Below, piece by piece: positions 21,482-31,766 of a stretch of DNA of 64,000 nucleotides. The notes below the pieces were generated by a model. It was not told where the DNA came from. It saw only the letters and a program-made list of their open reading frames with translations, and did not search any database. The stretch is from Pythium myriotylum (Eukaryota > Oomycota > Peronosporomycetes > Pythiales > Pythiaceae): assembly GCA_023091665.1 (NCBI GenBank), contig JALJCQ010000003.1, positions 248,001-312,000 on the forward strand, written 5' to 3'. A program made the translations under genes and the position numbers. The first letter of the stretch is position 1; each line of letters starts with the position of its first letter.

Positions 21482-21539
21482 GTGTTATGTATCGTGTACA
21501 AACAAAGTTGGTGTTATGTATCGCGTACAAACAACGTTG
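21482..21539. repeat. 29-bp direct repeat, two copies
   Basis: GTGTTATGTATCG(T/C)GTACAAACAA(A/C)GTTG occurs twice in tandem. The other duplication copy (near 16915) has a single version. Confidence 0.7.
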
Positions 21540-21949
21540 GACAAGATCTCTTGAGCCAAGCATCGAGAGTAGAGTTGGATTCTACAAATCTTCCATGTGA
21601 TGATAAAATTGTAGGTAATCGGCTCAAGATCGATCCGACGGGTTTCTGAAAGGTCATAGTACACTACAGAAGCTTGTGGCCGACAGAGGAGCCCCAACAG
21701 CCCACACCCAAAGGCGAGTAGGGGAGACTGTCGGCCCAAAGAACAATCCAAAGAACAAGTCGTCAGTGGTTTCAAAGGGATCCGGTTGGTGAGATCGCTC
21801 AAAGAATTATTCTCGATTCGTTTCACAATTAGACCGATAAATTTGTTCGGCGAGGTGCAGATCGCTTAGAAATCATGCTTTGACTGCCCTTCCGTTCGAG
21901 AGGAGAATACGTTCTGGTCACGAGGCAACTCGCCATCGCTATGCGTATG

Positions 21950-21996
21950 AATCACGTCTATTTATTGCGCTCAACAGACTTCACTTTCATCATCAG
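21950..21996 (+). mobile_element. LINE 3' UTR tail fragment
   Basis: Contains TTTATTGCGCTCAACAGACT followed by TCACTTTCATCATCA, the 3' end of the LINE family, with no coding part. Confidence 0.5.
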
Positions 21997-22056
21997 CGTA
22001 TGAATCACGGATAGAGCAGTCCAAAGGACGGAACTTCACACCTGTGGGAATATCAT

Positions 22057-22587
22057 CTACGTTGATACTTTAAACCACTTAATGCCCATGTAGAGCGCGA
22101 CGTCAAACGCGGGATCTTCCACATTCGCTGCCTGAGCATGTGCGAGCCTGTTTCGATAGCGTAGGGCCTTCTTCACCAGCAATATCGTCGTGCTACCTGA
22201 CGGCTCAGTCTGTTGAGCAGCGCGAAGAAGTCGCTCCAAGTTTTGTTGTGAGTTGTTGCAGATTGTATCGTCTGAGTAGAAGATGCAGACTCTTGTAATC
22301 GATGGATCATGTGGGGAATGCCTGTCGCTTCTGCGTGAGAACGCGCGCGCGTATTCGCTGAGTGAAGGCTCAGAGCGGCGGCGAACTGAAAGCGAGGCGG
22401 CACGTTGGTGCACGCTGTTGGGAAGTGTCCTGTCATGAAACATTGGTGTTGCGTTCGATCCAGTGACTTCGATTATGCCACAGGCGATTTCTCGCATGGA
22501 TGGGTCAATAAAAGTTCGTCCATCTCCCGAAAGTCGAGCCCACGGGTTGACGACGTGTGATGGGGCAAGGTTGCCGTGGCTATGCAT
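22057..22587 (-). CDS. Unrecognised small-protein family, member 5
   Basis: 176 residues from a clear ATG at 22587. The N-terminal 75 residues are of mixed composition. The serine motif is RAASLSVRR, followed by RRSEPSLSEYARAFSRR. The central segment is VCIFYSDDTICNNSQQNLERLLRAAQQ. The helix STTILLVKKALRYRNRLAHAQ and the signature VEDPAFDVALYMGIKWFKV complete it. It is intact, unlike its duplication partner (member 3). The protein is soluble, with no signal peptide. The function is unknown. Confidence 0.65.
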   Translation of the reverse strand: MHSHGNLAPSHVVNPWARLSGDGRTFIDPSMREIACGIIEVTGSNATPMFHDRTLPNSVHQRAASLSVRRRSEPSLSEYARAFSRRSDRHSPHDPSITRVCIFYSDDTICNNSQQNLERLLRAAQQTEPSGSTTILLVKKALRYRNRLAHAQAANVEDPAFDVALYMGIKWFKVST

Positions 22588-23789
22588 CTGTGCGACATCA
22601 CTGTGCTGGTCTTCGGTCCAGTAAACCTACGGTGTGAATTTATCCAATCGCTACTAAGTTGAAGTTGCGACGCGTCTGAAACTCTCCAAAATCCTCGTTA
22701 TTTCGGGTCCCATTTGCATCGATTTCGAAGAAGCGAAAGAGCTTCGATCAATCCCATGTCGGCTTCGACTGTGTTCTAGGGGCCCGTCCGACAGTTCGTG
22801 ATCTCCGAAGCCGATGCTATTCCACACATGGAAAGAGAGGATTATATCCAAGCCCCCTCTCCTCCTCTCTCTTTCTCTCTTCCCGGCGCCACGCCACCGG
22901 CTTGATCATCGATTATTCAACTCATCCCGGTGTCGTCAGTGCTCCTCACCACCGCGCCTGCTGGCAAGTGGTCGAGCCACGACGCATGGCTTTGCTGCGG
23001 ATCGAATGAATGATGACCCTGGAGACAGGCTGTAAAACGCAATGACCGGTCTTCGAAGCAGGTATAGCGTTAATAGCACATCACCATTCGCAAGAGATAC
23101 GCGCAAGCGGTGCTGTCCAAAAGTTTCATCACGGATAAGTCCGCCTATTGGAATCCTCTCCGTACAACCCGATTGTTCCCCATTCTCAGAAGGCCTTTAC
23201 TGTTCTCTAGCCTTGCCGAGCCGTCGGTGGTTGGAGAAGATTCTTCGCGAGTGAGAACGCTGATAAACACCGGCAAAAGCTTCAGCGTCTCCTACACTTT
23301 TGGAAGCATTAATTCATGCCAGAGTTCGGTATGCTTCGAACTGCCGAGAAACGTCCCCGCATCCATGCAGCTGGTTAGCTGTATTCGATACCGAGTCCCT
23401 AGTGGAGACAGACACTGTGAGGCAATAACCCGCAGCCGCGCCGTCGAAGGGAGAGCAGGGCATGTGCTTCACAAACAAAGATAAATGCCTCTCACCACTC
23501 ACCCCTTTCTCTTTTTTTTTACTAGCTTTGTACGAGATGAAATCATTGCTTTGGTGGCCAGAGCCGGCGTGGAGGAGGTTTATGGTGGATCAAGCACTCG
23601 AATATGCAACCGATTATGTACTCTAGCCGTAGCTCAACTCAATGGGTACGCGCTGTTCTGTATCGTGATAATTCACTGGGCGGGAAAGAAGGACACTCAA
23701 TTGCTCACATCAAGCATCCACTTCACGAGATCACCTCAGCACTCCCAGACGCTATGTTGACCATCATGTAAGAAGTCAAAATCCAGTGG

Positions 23790-24080
23790 CTCATTGTGTG
23801 CTGCATGTGCGTGCGCGAAGCTGTTCTGATAGCATTGGGCTACTCCTCACCAATAGCACAGATGTACTAGCTGACGTCCTAGCTTGTTGGGCTTCCTATT
23901 CACAGGTCAACTTGGATGTTTAGTAGAAAAGGCTGTAGGTTTTGTTGCAAGCTGGTGTAGATTGTGTCGTCGGAGTTGAGAATGCGGACTCTTGTTATTC
24001 GCAAAGGGTGTAGCGGGCTCTGTGAATCGACTGCCATTTCATATGGCGAGAGCAATGGGGGAGGCAGCTGCCTAGCCATG
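23790..24080 (-). pseudogene. Broken copy of the small-protein family, member 6
   Basis: Recognised at the DNA level against member 5. The region 23807-23866 matches the KALRYR-encoding stretch, and 23935-23995 (GTTTTGTTGCAAGCTGGTGTAG, GATTGTGTCGTCGGAGTTGA, GACTCTTG) matches the DD...N..RL segment. The matching parts are no longer in one frame. Confidence 0.55.
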
Positions 24081-25312
24081 GAGCCTGCAGTCTACTGGAT
24101 TCCAGACGGGGATGTTGGATTGAGGCCAAATATTGGCACGTGCGGTACCGCATACAAAAGGCAGTCCTGGAGGTTGTTTTTCAGCCATGAGTTGCCTGAT
24201 TTGGGTCCCGTTGAGCGAAGTGAGCAAACTCCATGATACTGGCACTGACAGGAAGGGGCTTCACAGCAACCCAAGACCCAATCATCAAAGCTGGAAGCAC
24301 GACGCAAAAGTTCCATTGTTGAAAATTCAATAGAAAATGTAACCGCTGGCCGATCCTACGTCGGCTTCGGGTGTGTTCTTCGGCTCTGGTCCGACGATGA
24401 CGAGACAGTTCTGGTCCGACGCGCTCTCGAACGACCAACAGTTCTATCGACAGCCAAGAACACAGACCTATCATTAATGTTAAGGCTTGTTTCCATCGTG
24501 CAGATCCTCTCACTTAAAAGCCGCTTGTGGAGCTTGTGAAGGCAATGCTCCATCTCTCACACCCAAGACGACTCACGGGAGATGCGCGAAAGACTTCGAA
24601 ATTCCGCTGTCTGCCTGCCCCTCTCCAGATTGTTTCGTGCATCTGCTTTGGATAGCATGGGTTCCACTGTACTGTACCTAGCTTCGCGTTTTCCAAAACT
24701 GTTGGGTCGTGGCCATAGAGGTAAAGACACGCAGAGCGTGGAATCAACTGCGAGCCTCGTGCTTTCGGTTCGACATCAACGTGCTGTCAGATGGAGCAGA
24801 CAGATTTGGATACCATAGCGACTTTCACAAGCAAGAAATTCTGAACAGATGCGCCAACTCAGCTTAGTTATCTTTCTCGTCATAAGTATGACGAGAAAGA
24901 TAACTCAGCTGAGGAGGCGAGTGGATACACTAAACGAAAAGTAATTCTGAGCGAAGTACAAATTGATCACAGGTCATTACTGATGCTTCCTCTCGCAACA
25001 AAGATGGCATCCAAGCTGTTCAGATACTTCACTAGAGAGAATCGCGGCGGATGATTTCAGAGATTGTTGGCAGCCAGACACACCACGAATGTTTTATGTG
25101 CGAAAAGAAACTCGAGCCACGTTTATGCACTGTCCGAGTAGGATTTTCCATATTTTATCGTATCCAAAAACAGTATATTTTACATCCCACGTCATCAGCT
25201 TCAAATGCACAGCAACTAAAACCACAAATTCGTGGGACAAGCCAACTTTCTTGATCCTGTGTAGTTAAAACATCGAGTCCGCTGAGCGAACAGCATTTAA
25301 TGGGCCGAGCGT
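24081..25312. other. Intergenic, no gene seen
   Basis: AT-richer DNA with only short unconvincing frames. It contains the perfect palindrome at 24867-24904. Confidence 0.4.
24867..24904. repeat. Perfect palindrome, 18-bp arms, 2-bp loop
   Basis: The left arm GTTATCTTTCTCGTCATA is exactly complementary to 24887-24904, with AG between them. Confidence 0.95.
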
Positions 25313-25801
25313 CTATCTACGAAGCGCAGGCAACTCTGTTGAGTCTATTTTGCACCAGGTGATGCGCAGGAATTCTTTGACGTCGAACTCAGGATTATCC
25401 AAGTCGACTTGCTCCGCGCGCTCCAGAAGTTTCCGATAGCGCAGCGCCTTTCGAGCGAGCCTTGCACTCGTTGTCAGGGAAGACCCTTGGTTTTCGGTGG
25501 CTGTAGCCCCAGGATCGAGCTCGCGTGCTGCACGTAGCAATCGATAGACATTATCAAGCGACCTCTGACGCAGTGCGTCATCACGATAGGTAATACGAAC
25601 AAAAGGCTGGTCCTTTTCTCTTTCGAAGGCTTGGTGGCCGCCGTATGATGCCGACCGCACCGTGGGCTCACGAGACAAAGTGCGGTTTAGTGAGCCATTC
25701 TGGCCTTGCCTGTCCTCTTCATCGCAGATGAGGGGCTTGTGCGATACTGAGAACGAGCGCTGACGGCGGTGCGATCTAAGTTGGCTTGACTCGACGGTCA
25801 T
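25313..25801 (-). CDS. Unrecognised small-protein family, member 7
   Basis: 162 residues from the ATG at 25801, 32 bp after an initiator-like element. The N-terminus is basic and Ser-rich, with RRQRSFSVSHK and, further on, RTLSREPTVRSASYGG. Thus it has two or three R-x-x-S sites. The central segment is FVRITYRDDALRQRSLDNVYRLLRAARE. The helix is ARLARKALRYRKLLERAEQVDL and the signature DNPEFDVKEFLRITWCK. This is the best preserved single-copy member and outside the segmental duplication. It is soluble; the function is unknown. Confidence 0.75.
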   Translation of the reverse strand: MTVESSQLRSHRRQRSFSVSHKPLICDEEDRQGQNGSLNRTLSREPTVRSASYGGHQAFEREKDQPFVRITYRDDALRQRSLDNVYRLLRAARELDPGATATENQGSSLTTSARLARKALRYRKLLERAEQVDLDNPEFDVKEFLRITWCKIDSTELPALRR

Positions 25802-25832
25802 ACTCGATTCGGTCACGACCTTGCCTTTGAGC

Positions 25833-25848
25833 TATTTGAGAAGTGACC
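25833..25848 (-). promoter_or_regulatory. Oomycete initiator-like element of small-family member 7
   Basis: The minus strand reads AGGTCACTTCTCAAAT, 32-47 bp before the ATG. Confidence 0.55.
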
Positions 25849-26779
25849 TTCCAGAGAGAAGGGTCGGTAGGCCCCGACTCCAAACCACCGCATCCTCCGG
25901 CAACCAGGAGAGACAGTTTCACTTCTCGACCCGACTGGAGGCTTGAGGATCTGAGCAATTCCACAAGGGTTTTCGGACCCGCAAAAAAGCTTCGCTGGAG
26001 TTCTCCGCGCGCCGATTCAGGTACCACGAAAAGATACGCCTTCAGAGACGCCACTTAGTCACAATGAATCCATCCAACCCATGGATGTGTATGAGCAGAT
26101 CCACCATTATATTCATCGTTAAAGTTCAGTAGATGGATGCAACATGGTGACCAGGTGACATTTAGACAACAAAAGCAAAACCGGGTCGAAGCAACGAAGA
26201 ACCCGAGATTAAATATTGGTATGGCTCCCCGGAACCGCACGTGACCCCTTCCGGAGGGTCGGTCGTGGTCTTCCCAACCACGACCCGGTAGAACGGGTGC
26301 GAGTTCATGTTGCATCTCACCACATCCCCACAGATCCCATGGATTCGCTTCTTCGATCTTTCCCAGTACTTTTCACGCATAAACGATAAGCCCGCTTTCA
26401 GAAAGTCATACTCTTAGCCGCTGCAAGCTTTGTGAACTCTCAGATATATTGGATTCCCTCACTCCCTCTCGATGGTGAAAGGATATCAACAGCGATGACA
26501 CAAAGCATTGGTACAAAGCATTGATGACATTCAAAGAAATATGCATTGCTTTCCGGATCCCCTGCAAAATGTACCTGATATCACAGAAGACTCGCGGATT
26601 CAAGAACAAGTACAATAGACAGTCAAGCCTCGAGATTGAGCGCCATGTGCCGGTTCTCTTTTGTAAATCGCAGCGAGGATTCTCCTCTCCTCTCTTGGTT
26701 TACCGTGAGGTCTAGTTATGAAGGTCGGGTGATTGGAGGAAGTTACAACGAATTCGCGGATGGACGTTCGGCTAGTTTC
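25849..26779. other. Intergenic, no gene seen
   Basis: No element recognised; short frames only. Confidence 0.35.
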
Positions 26780-27075
26780 ACAAACTGGCCTCAAATGAAT
26801 CCTTGTGGTACTTCAAGACGTCTGACCGAGACGTCGATATTCGATGTCGATTGCGCTTGTTTTGCAAAATCGATAAGGATATCTTCCAGTTTCACTGCCA
26901 GTTCCACAAATTTTGGTGAAAACGACAATACATTCGAGTTGATGAAAGACCCTGAAGTCAGTTCCACCTCGATAAGCCCAGTATCCAGGCTCTCAATGAC
27001 TGATAATAGTTATTGTGCGAAAGTACTTCACAGAAAATGGAAGAGTATCGCCCACAGCCAAAGACGATGAAACAG
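26780..27075 (-). pseudogene. Possible eroded coding remnant, unidentified
   Basis: The minus strand from about 27000 reads a protein-like stretch (VIESLDTGLIEVELTSGS, SFSPKFVELAVKLEDILIDF) that stops at about 26797. A different frame just upstream, ending near 27008, is also protein-like (VGDTLPFSVKYFRTI). This is compatible with one gene broken by a frameshift. I cannot name the family; it could also be chance. Confidence 0.25.
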
Positions 27076-27214
27076 TTGGGCACAGTCTCTTATGACCGTT
27101 AGAACGAATCCAATCCTCAGACTTTCCGATTTCTTTCTCCGGTTGCTGTGGTGATTACAACGTACAAAGAATTCCATTCAAATTGGATGGGCAATCCCCA
27201 CACTGCGGTAACGC

Positions 27215-27264
27215 CCAATTTTCCCCCAATTTTTTTTTAAAAAAACAAATTGGGGGAAAATTGG
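27215..27264. repeat. Perfect inverted repeat, 18-bp arms, 14-bp loop
   Basis: The arm at 27215-27232 (CCAATTTTCCCCCAATTT) is exactly complementary to 27247-27264. The loop is a T/A run. It sits at the upstream end of a LINE 3' fragment. Confidence 0.95.
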
Positions 27265-27440
27265 TAACCACGAGCCATGTCCATCACCCCACCGACAGGT
27301 CCTGCCATGCGGACCTGCCCCAGCTCCTCGCCTCCGACTTCCACCCCTGGCTTGCCAGCCAGGTTGACCCACGGTAACTCAGGATCGCATAGAGCTCCAG
27401 CTATTAGGGTACATTTATTGCGCTCAATAGACTTCACCTT
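27265..27440 (+). mobile_element. LINE 3'-end fragment
   Basis: Reads HHPTDRSCHADLPQLLASDF and QVDPR-stop, matching the end of the copy at 28371-29612. The shared 3' UTR (AGCTATTAGGGTACA, GCGCTCAATAGACTTCACC) follows. It is 5'-truncated. Confidence 0.75.
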
Positions 27441-27504
27441 CATTATGGTTATCGTCGGGTTTGCGACGATGCCCGCGCCCGAGGCACCGCTTTCCACGTG
27501 AATG

Positions 27505-28370
27505 ATGATGATGCAATTGAAGTCTATTGAGTTCATCCTGTGAATCCTAATAGCTTTGGGGCTTGTACATGTAGGCCTGCTAGTTGTCAACTGGAGAGCT
27601 TTGGGAGGGCCACCATGGACGCAGGTCATTATGAAGCAAATTCGACAATCTAGCGACGCCAGCTTGGGAATTGAAGTGGGTGATGGAGGGCTCCTCGCTC
27701 GACACGGTGCTGTGCTCGGCGAGTTTCCGTGCCATCCTGTTATGGTTTCTCGTGTGGTGGGTCCACTTTGAAACGCCGATAAGATCTGCGAGTTTGCGTG
27801 CTTGTCGGTATAGACCGCCTAGCGCGGAGGCGCGTGGAGGCCTGTGATCACGTAGTTGCTTGAGAATCAACGCATTATGCCCGACTACTTCCAGACGGGC
27901 AAGCTTGCAGGAACGGGCAGCGTGGAGTCCCGCGATCAACCCTTTGTAGGCCGCTTGTAGGGAGGTGGTTTGGGTCTGGTGTTTGATACCCGACGTCCAG
28001 ACGATCGAGGCCACGCCTGCATGTTTCGTCGCTGCGACGATGGCGGCTCCTGATGAAGCCGTCTCCAGGGAGCCGCGAGACACACCGTCGAAGAAGAGAA
28101 GATGGTCGCAGGTCTGAGCGAGGGGGCCTTCTGTAGTGAGGGCCGGTGGGACTGTAAGCCGGGCGCCGAGGCTTTCCCGGAGTTCTTCGACCAGCCTCAT
28201 GTTGGGAGCAGTCAGGGGTTGTGGCAAGTCGCGAGCCGAGTACCCGGAGGATACTTTGACAGGCGGCGTCGTGGAGAACGGTGGCTTGATTCGGCGACCA
28301 CACCTTGTCGTCGCTACTGATTGCCCATGAGGCTTCAGTCGAGTTCGGGACAGCACTCGACCTTGTGAGC
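27505..28370 (-). mobile_element. LINE fragment with RNase H domain, minus strand
   Basis: Open frame 27580-28356 encodes an RNase H-like region: LLFFDGVSRG, TSLQAAYKGLIAGLHAA, LEVVGHNALILKQLRD and NLLHNDLRPWWPS. The catalytic Glu of the usual NNxAEY is Ala and the Asp of VGDS is His, so the nuclease is probably dead. The frame itself starts only at non-ATG codons. The 3' UTR and an ATGATGATG-type (complement) tail end near 27505. No reverse transcriptase part remains. Confidence 0.75.
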
Positions 28371-29612
28371 TGGCGAGCCATCCACCGACTCCGCCACAGC
28401 TCCAGCCGGCAGCGACTTCTCTTCTTCAAGATTAAGGGTCTGCGCCTCTCAGGCTGGGATCGTCTCCACGAACGACGCGGTTGTCCTCACTGCGCGGCTC
28501 TCGGGACCCCGGGTGGGACGACCTTCCACATCGTTTGGGACTGCCCGGCTGCAGCCTACGCTCCCTCTTTGCTGGTCTCGGCTTGTGGAAATCAGCGGAC
28601 GCGGCCACCCGAACGGACTTCTTGACTGCAGTTTTCAGTCTGCGACTCCCGCGAGTACCGCCCAAGGTCTGGGAACTACCCATCCTCCGCAAGTGTCCCC
28701 CTACAGCCGGAGACACAGGTGATGGCCCGTTCCCAATCCTCCAGGCAGTCTGGCAGCAGCTCGTGCTGGAAACGCTTGTAGTCATCTACGCTTGGCGGAA
28801 CACTATGGCTGACGCTTCCCGCGCCTGGTCGGAGCGACGAGCGTTCGCTAATCACACCACCTATTGCCAACGAGTGCTCGACACGCTCTCGCTCCGTCTC
28901 AGCCGACCAGAGTTGCCAGAGTACGCGCCTCGTCTCGTCGCCCTCTTCCACGACCGACTCGACGACCTCACGGACATTGACCCCCTCCAGCTATCAATGG
29001 CAGACCCTGTCACGCGAATCCTCTTCTTCGACGGGAGATCTCGCGGAAACCCTGGCCCAGGAGGCGCAGGGGCAGTCATCGTCGATCTTTCCCACGACGC
29101 CGATCCTCAGATTCTTTGGAGCGCGGCGAATAGCCTCGCAGATGCGACAACCACGAACAACCAAGCCGTGTACCACGGCCTTCTGCTTGGACTGCAAGCC
29201 GCGCTCGACAATGGCTGGAGCGACATCACTGTTGTTGGAGATTGCGCGCTGCTCCTACGACAGCTCCGAGAGTACCGAACCCCCGTGAACGCCAAGTTAC
29301 GGGCCCCCTATTTTCAAGCTAGGCAACTGGCCGACCGAGTGGGCGTGCGCCACTGGCGACAACACGTCAGAGCACACAACGCCATGGCGATCAGCCTAGC
29401 CAATCACGCCATGAACACAAGGCAATCCAGCCAAGTTCATCATCCATCACGTAGGCTCTGCCATGCAGACCTGCCCGGGCTCGCCGCTTCCGACTTACGC
29501 CCTTGGCTGCACAGTCAAGTTGACCCACTGTAACACATGAACGCAAAGAGTCACAGCTATTAGGGTACATTCATTGCGCTCAATAGACTTCACCTTCATC
29601 ATCATCACCTTG
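28371..29612 (+). mobile_element. LINE fragment with zinc-binding and RNase H domains, plus strand
   Basis: 5'-truncated, head to head with the previous copy. First comes the zinc-binding segment that follows reverse transcriptase in such elements (RGCPHCAALG, TTFHIVWDCP). A frameshift near 28580 leads into LTAVFSLRLPRVPPKVWELP. RNase H follows: FFDGRSRGNPGPGGAGAVI (Asp present), TTNNQAVYHGLLLGLQAA (catalytic Glu replaced by Val) and VVGDCALLLRQLRE. The frame ends at 29533. The 3' UTR (CAGCTATTAGGGTACATTC) and a TTCATCATCATCA tail end at about 29612. Confidence 0.85.
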
Positions 29613-29854
29613 TCGTCGCTAGAGCAGTTGGCTCTCCAAGCTTGGAGAAAAACCAGTGATTCCAGCACGACTTGCTGCCAAGCCGCCTGAAGGGCCGGGA
29701 ACGGATCAGCCGCAGGATCGTCAGTTTTACAATGACCCTGGTGAAGCGAGGCGAACTCCCAGACTTTAGGTGGCGTATGCGGTAGTCGTAGGCTGAAGAT
29801 GGCTTGCAGGAAGGAACGTGTGGTGGGTCTGCCGCAATCGTGCCAGATTTCCAC
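29613..29854 (-). mobile_element. LINE fragment, minus strand, internal part only
   Basis: Reads FLQAIFSLRLPHTPPKVWEF and AAWQQVVLESLVFLQAWR, homologous to the stretch between zinc finger and RNase H of the neighbouring copy. It is truncated exactly at the tail of that copy. Confidence 0.75.
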
Positions 29855-31255
29855 GTGAATGATGATTGCTCCCGCTCCACTGGTGTTTGCGTTACCTCTT
29901 GATTCTCCGTCGAAAAACGAGCGTTTATATGCAGGAAAGAATACTGATGCAGCTAGTAATCAACCATGTGTCAAACCCATTTTGCGTGAGATGCCAGCCA
30001 GTGCTCTAAGCGTCACTTTGAGTGCAACTGCAAGAATTTGCCAGTGTATAGGTTTCACTTGCGTTATCATTGCCACCATCAATCTCCGAGCATGATGATT
30101 CGATATCAGCTTCGCTTCATTTAAACTTGACTTCAGTGTCAACTCCTCTTCAAACCGACTTCGAAAGCGTTGCGAGTTGTGGGAACAGGTGAAGTCCCCG
30201 CCCTACCGCAGCTTACGCCACGCTTCAGTGCTTGAGATATCTGTTAAATCTGACAAAAAAAATGAACGATGTCGACTTGGCATTTTAATGCCAAGTCGAC
30301 ATCGTCTTTTTCGTGAGCAACTTAAAAGTTGCTCTCTGATTCAGAGATCGGATCTTCAGGTACTGATTGAAGGGATATGATGTCCACAGAGACTCTAAGG
30401 TGGACATGACAAGAGACAACTGCGCGACTGACCTACGTACATCCAGTAGCGTTGTGAAGGACACTTGAAAATTGGCTTCGGCATTATTCAAGGGGATCTG
30501 ATCGCTGGATACTACCACCAGACCCAAGGCAATTGCAAGGCCTTAAACATGATAGAAAACGCTGCCAGTTCCAAGGTTGATTACACGTTGAAATTTTTTG
30601 ATTCCTCACGACGTCGTGAATGAAAACTGTAACATACTAAGGTTTTAGGTAGACGGTTGTGTCGTCGATCTCCACCACGGCGAAAGCATAACTTCCCACG
30701 TAAACGTTGAGCACAAGGGTCCGCCGGTGAGATTATTCCTCTACCACTTTTTCGTCTAGTCTTCCGACCAAGGCTTCGCCATCAACGAAGGGGACTTGGC
30801 TCTTGGCCCAGCTTAATAGTTCCAGCCATGCTCCGCCGACTGGTGCTTGCATTCAGACACACGCGCATAGTAACGTAAATAGTTTCATGGATTAGGCGTC
30901 TTCTAATTTGAAATCTAGCGAGAATGCAACGTGGATGGTGTTATGATGAAGAAGGTGGCATTTGTGGAGACTTAATTAGCGGGCTATCAGCTTGAGCCTC
31001 AAGCTAATAGCTAAAGACCCAAGCCTTGAGGGGCGTTTTTCAACCACTCAGCGGACAACCAGTAGTAGCCATGTGCACCGCTCTGCCAAGTCGGAAGACT
31101 TCAGTGATTGCACTGTTTATCTGACTCCGTAAAGTGCTATATGTGCCGAAAAAGCACCCTCCAAACAAACGAAGTATGAATTCTGCCAACTGCATATCGT
31201 CTTTATCTCCTGTTCACCATGTGTAGGGTTGCGTAACCGTCATATTCTCAGTCAC
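29855..31255. other. Intergenic, no gene seen
   Basis: No supportable gene in 1.4 kb. Holds the palindrome at 30266-30305. Short frames show no motif. Confidence 0.4.
30266..30305. repeat. Perfect palindrome, 18-bp arms, 4-bp loop
   Basis: The arm ACGATGTCGACTTGGCAT is exactly complementary to 30288-30305, with loop TTTA and A- and T-rich flanks. Confidence 0.95.
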
Positions 31256-31705
31256 CTAAGCACCTTCGGTCTTGCACCAAGTAACACCCAAGCACTCTTC
31301 GAGACTGAAAGTAGGATCGTCCAAGTTGACATTTTGCACGCGATGCCAGAGTTTTCGGTAGCAAAGCGCCTTCATGGCAATCAAAGCGGTGTTGGAACCT
31401 CGCTCTTCTTCTCCCCGCGATACTATCTTCGACCCTACTCCTTGAGCAGCCCGAATCAGTCGATCAACGTTCTTCATCGATGTTCGACACAGCCTATCGT
31501 CTGAGTAGCAGATTCGAAACACTGACTGTTCATGGTCTCGCTCAAACCCGCAGAGGTTACTCATTGAATAGGATCGTAACACTTGCCGAGGAAGCGGCTC
31601 GCTGACTTTTCTTTCTTTCGGCAGGATAGAAAAACTAACGAACCTATGATTGGTTGTCGACGAGAGTTCCGACAGTGAGCGCTTGTGGTGGCTGTCGTTC
31701 TTCAT
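31256..31705 (-). CDS. Unrecognised small-protein family, member 8
   Basis: 149 residues from the ATG at 31705. Features are RSYSMSNLCGFER (serine motif), VFRICYSDDRLCRTSMKNVDRLIRAAQ (central segment), NTALIAMKALCYRKLWHRVQNV (helix, with Cys for Arg in the usual KALRYR) and NLDDPTFSLEECLGVTWCK. The usual FDV signature is FSL. It lies outside the segmental duplication and is close to member 7 in design. It is an intact frame with a plausible initiator upstream. The function is unknown. Confidence 0.65.
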   Translation of the reverse strand: MKNDSHHKRSLSELSSTTNHRFVSFSILPKERKVSEPLPRQVLRSYSMSNLCGFERDHEQSVFRICYSDDRLCRTSMKNVDRLIRAAQGVGSKIVSRGEEERGSNTALIAMKALCYRKLWHRVQNVNLDDPTFSLEECLGVTWCKTEGA

Positions 31706-31747
31706 AGAGGACAAGTCGCGTTGGCAGCCTTTAGGACGAGGCGAGCG

Positions 31748-31766
31748 ATTTGAAACTAATGACCAG
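31748..31766 (-). promoter_or_regulatory. Possible initiator of small-family member 8
   Basis: The minus strand contains GGTCATTAGTTTCAAATCG, 43-61 bp before the ATG; a weaker match than at the GH6 genes. Confidence 0.35.

Larger units (their letters stand above)
20332..23770. repeat. Segmental duplication, copy 2
   Basis: Collinear with 15717-19380 (landmarks given there). Outside family members 4 and 5 the sequence holds no recognisable gene. The stretches 20858-22056 and 22588-23770 are diverged duplicates of 16231-17322 and 17915-19380. Confidence 0.7.

Noticed and set aside
27178..27377. T/A-rich hairpin at 27215-27264 as a transcription terminator
   Set aside because: Intrinsic terminators of that type are bacterial; this is a nuclear oomycete sequence, and no gene ends there.
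27580..28356. RNase H-like frame as an independent host RNase H gene
   Set aside because: It ends in the LINE 3' UTR and tail, lacks an ATG start, and has lost catalytic residues.
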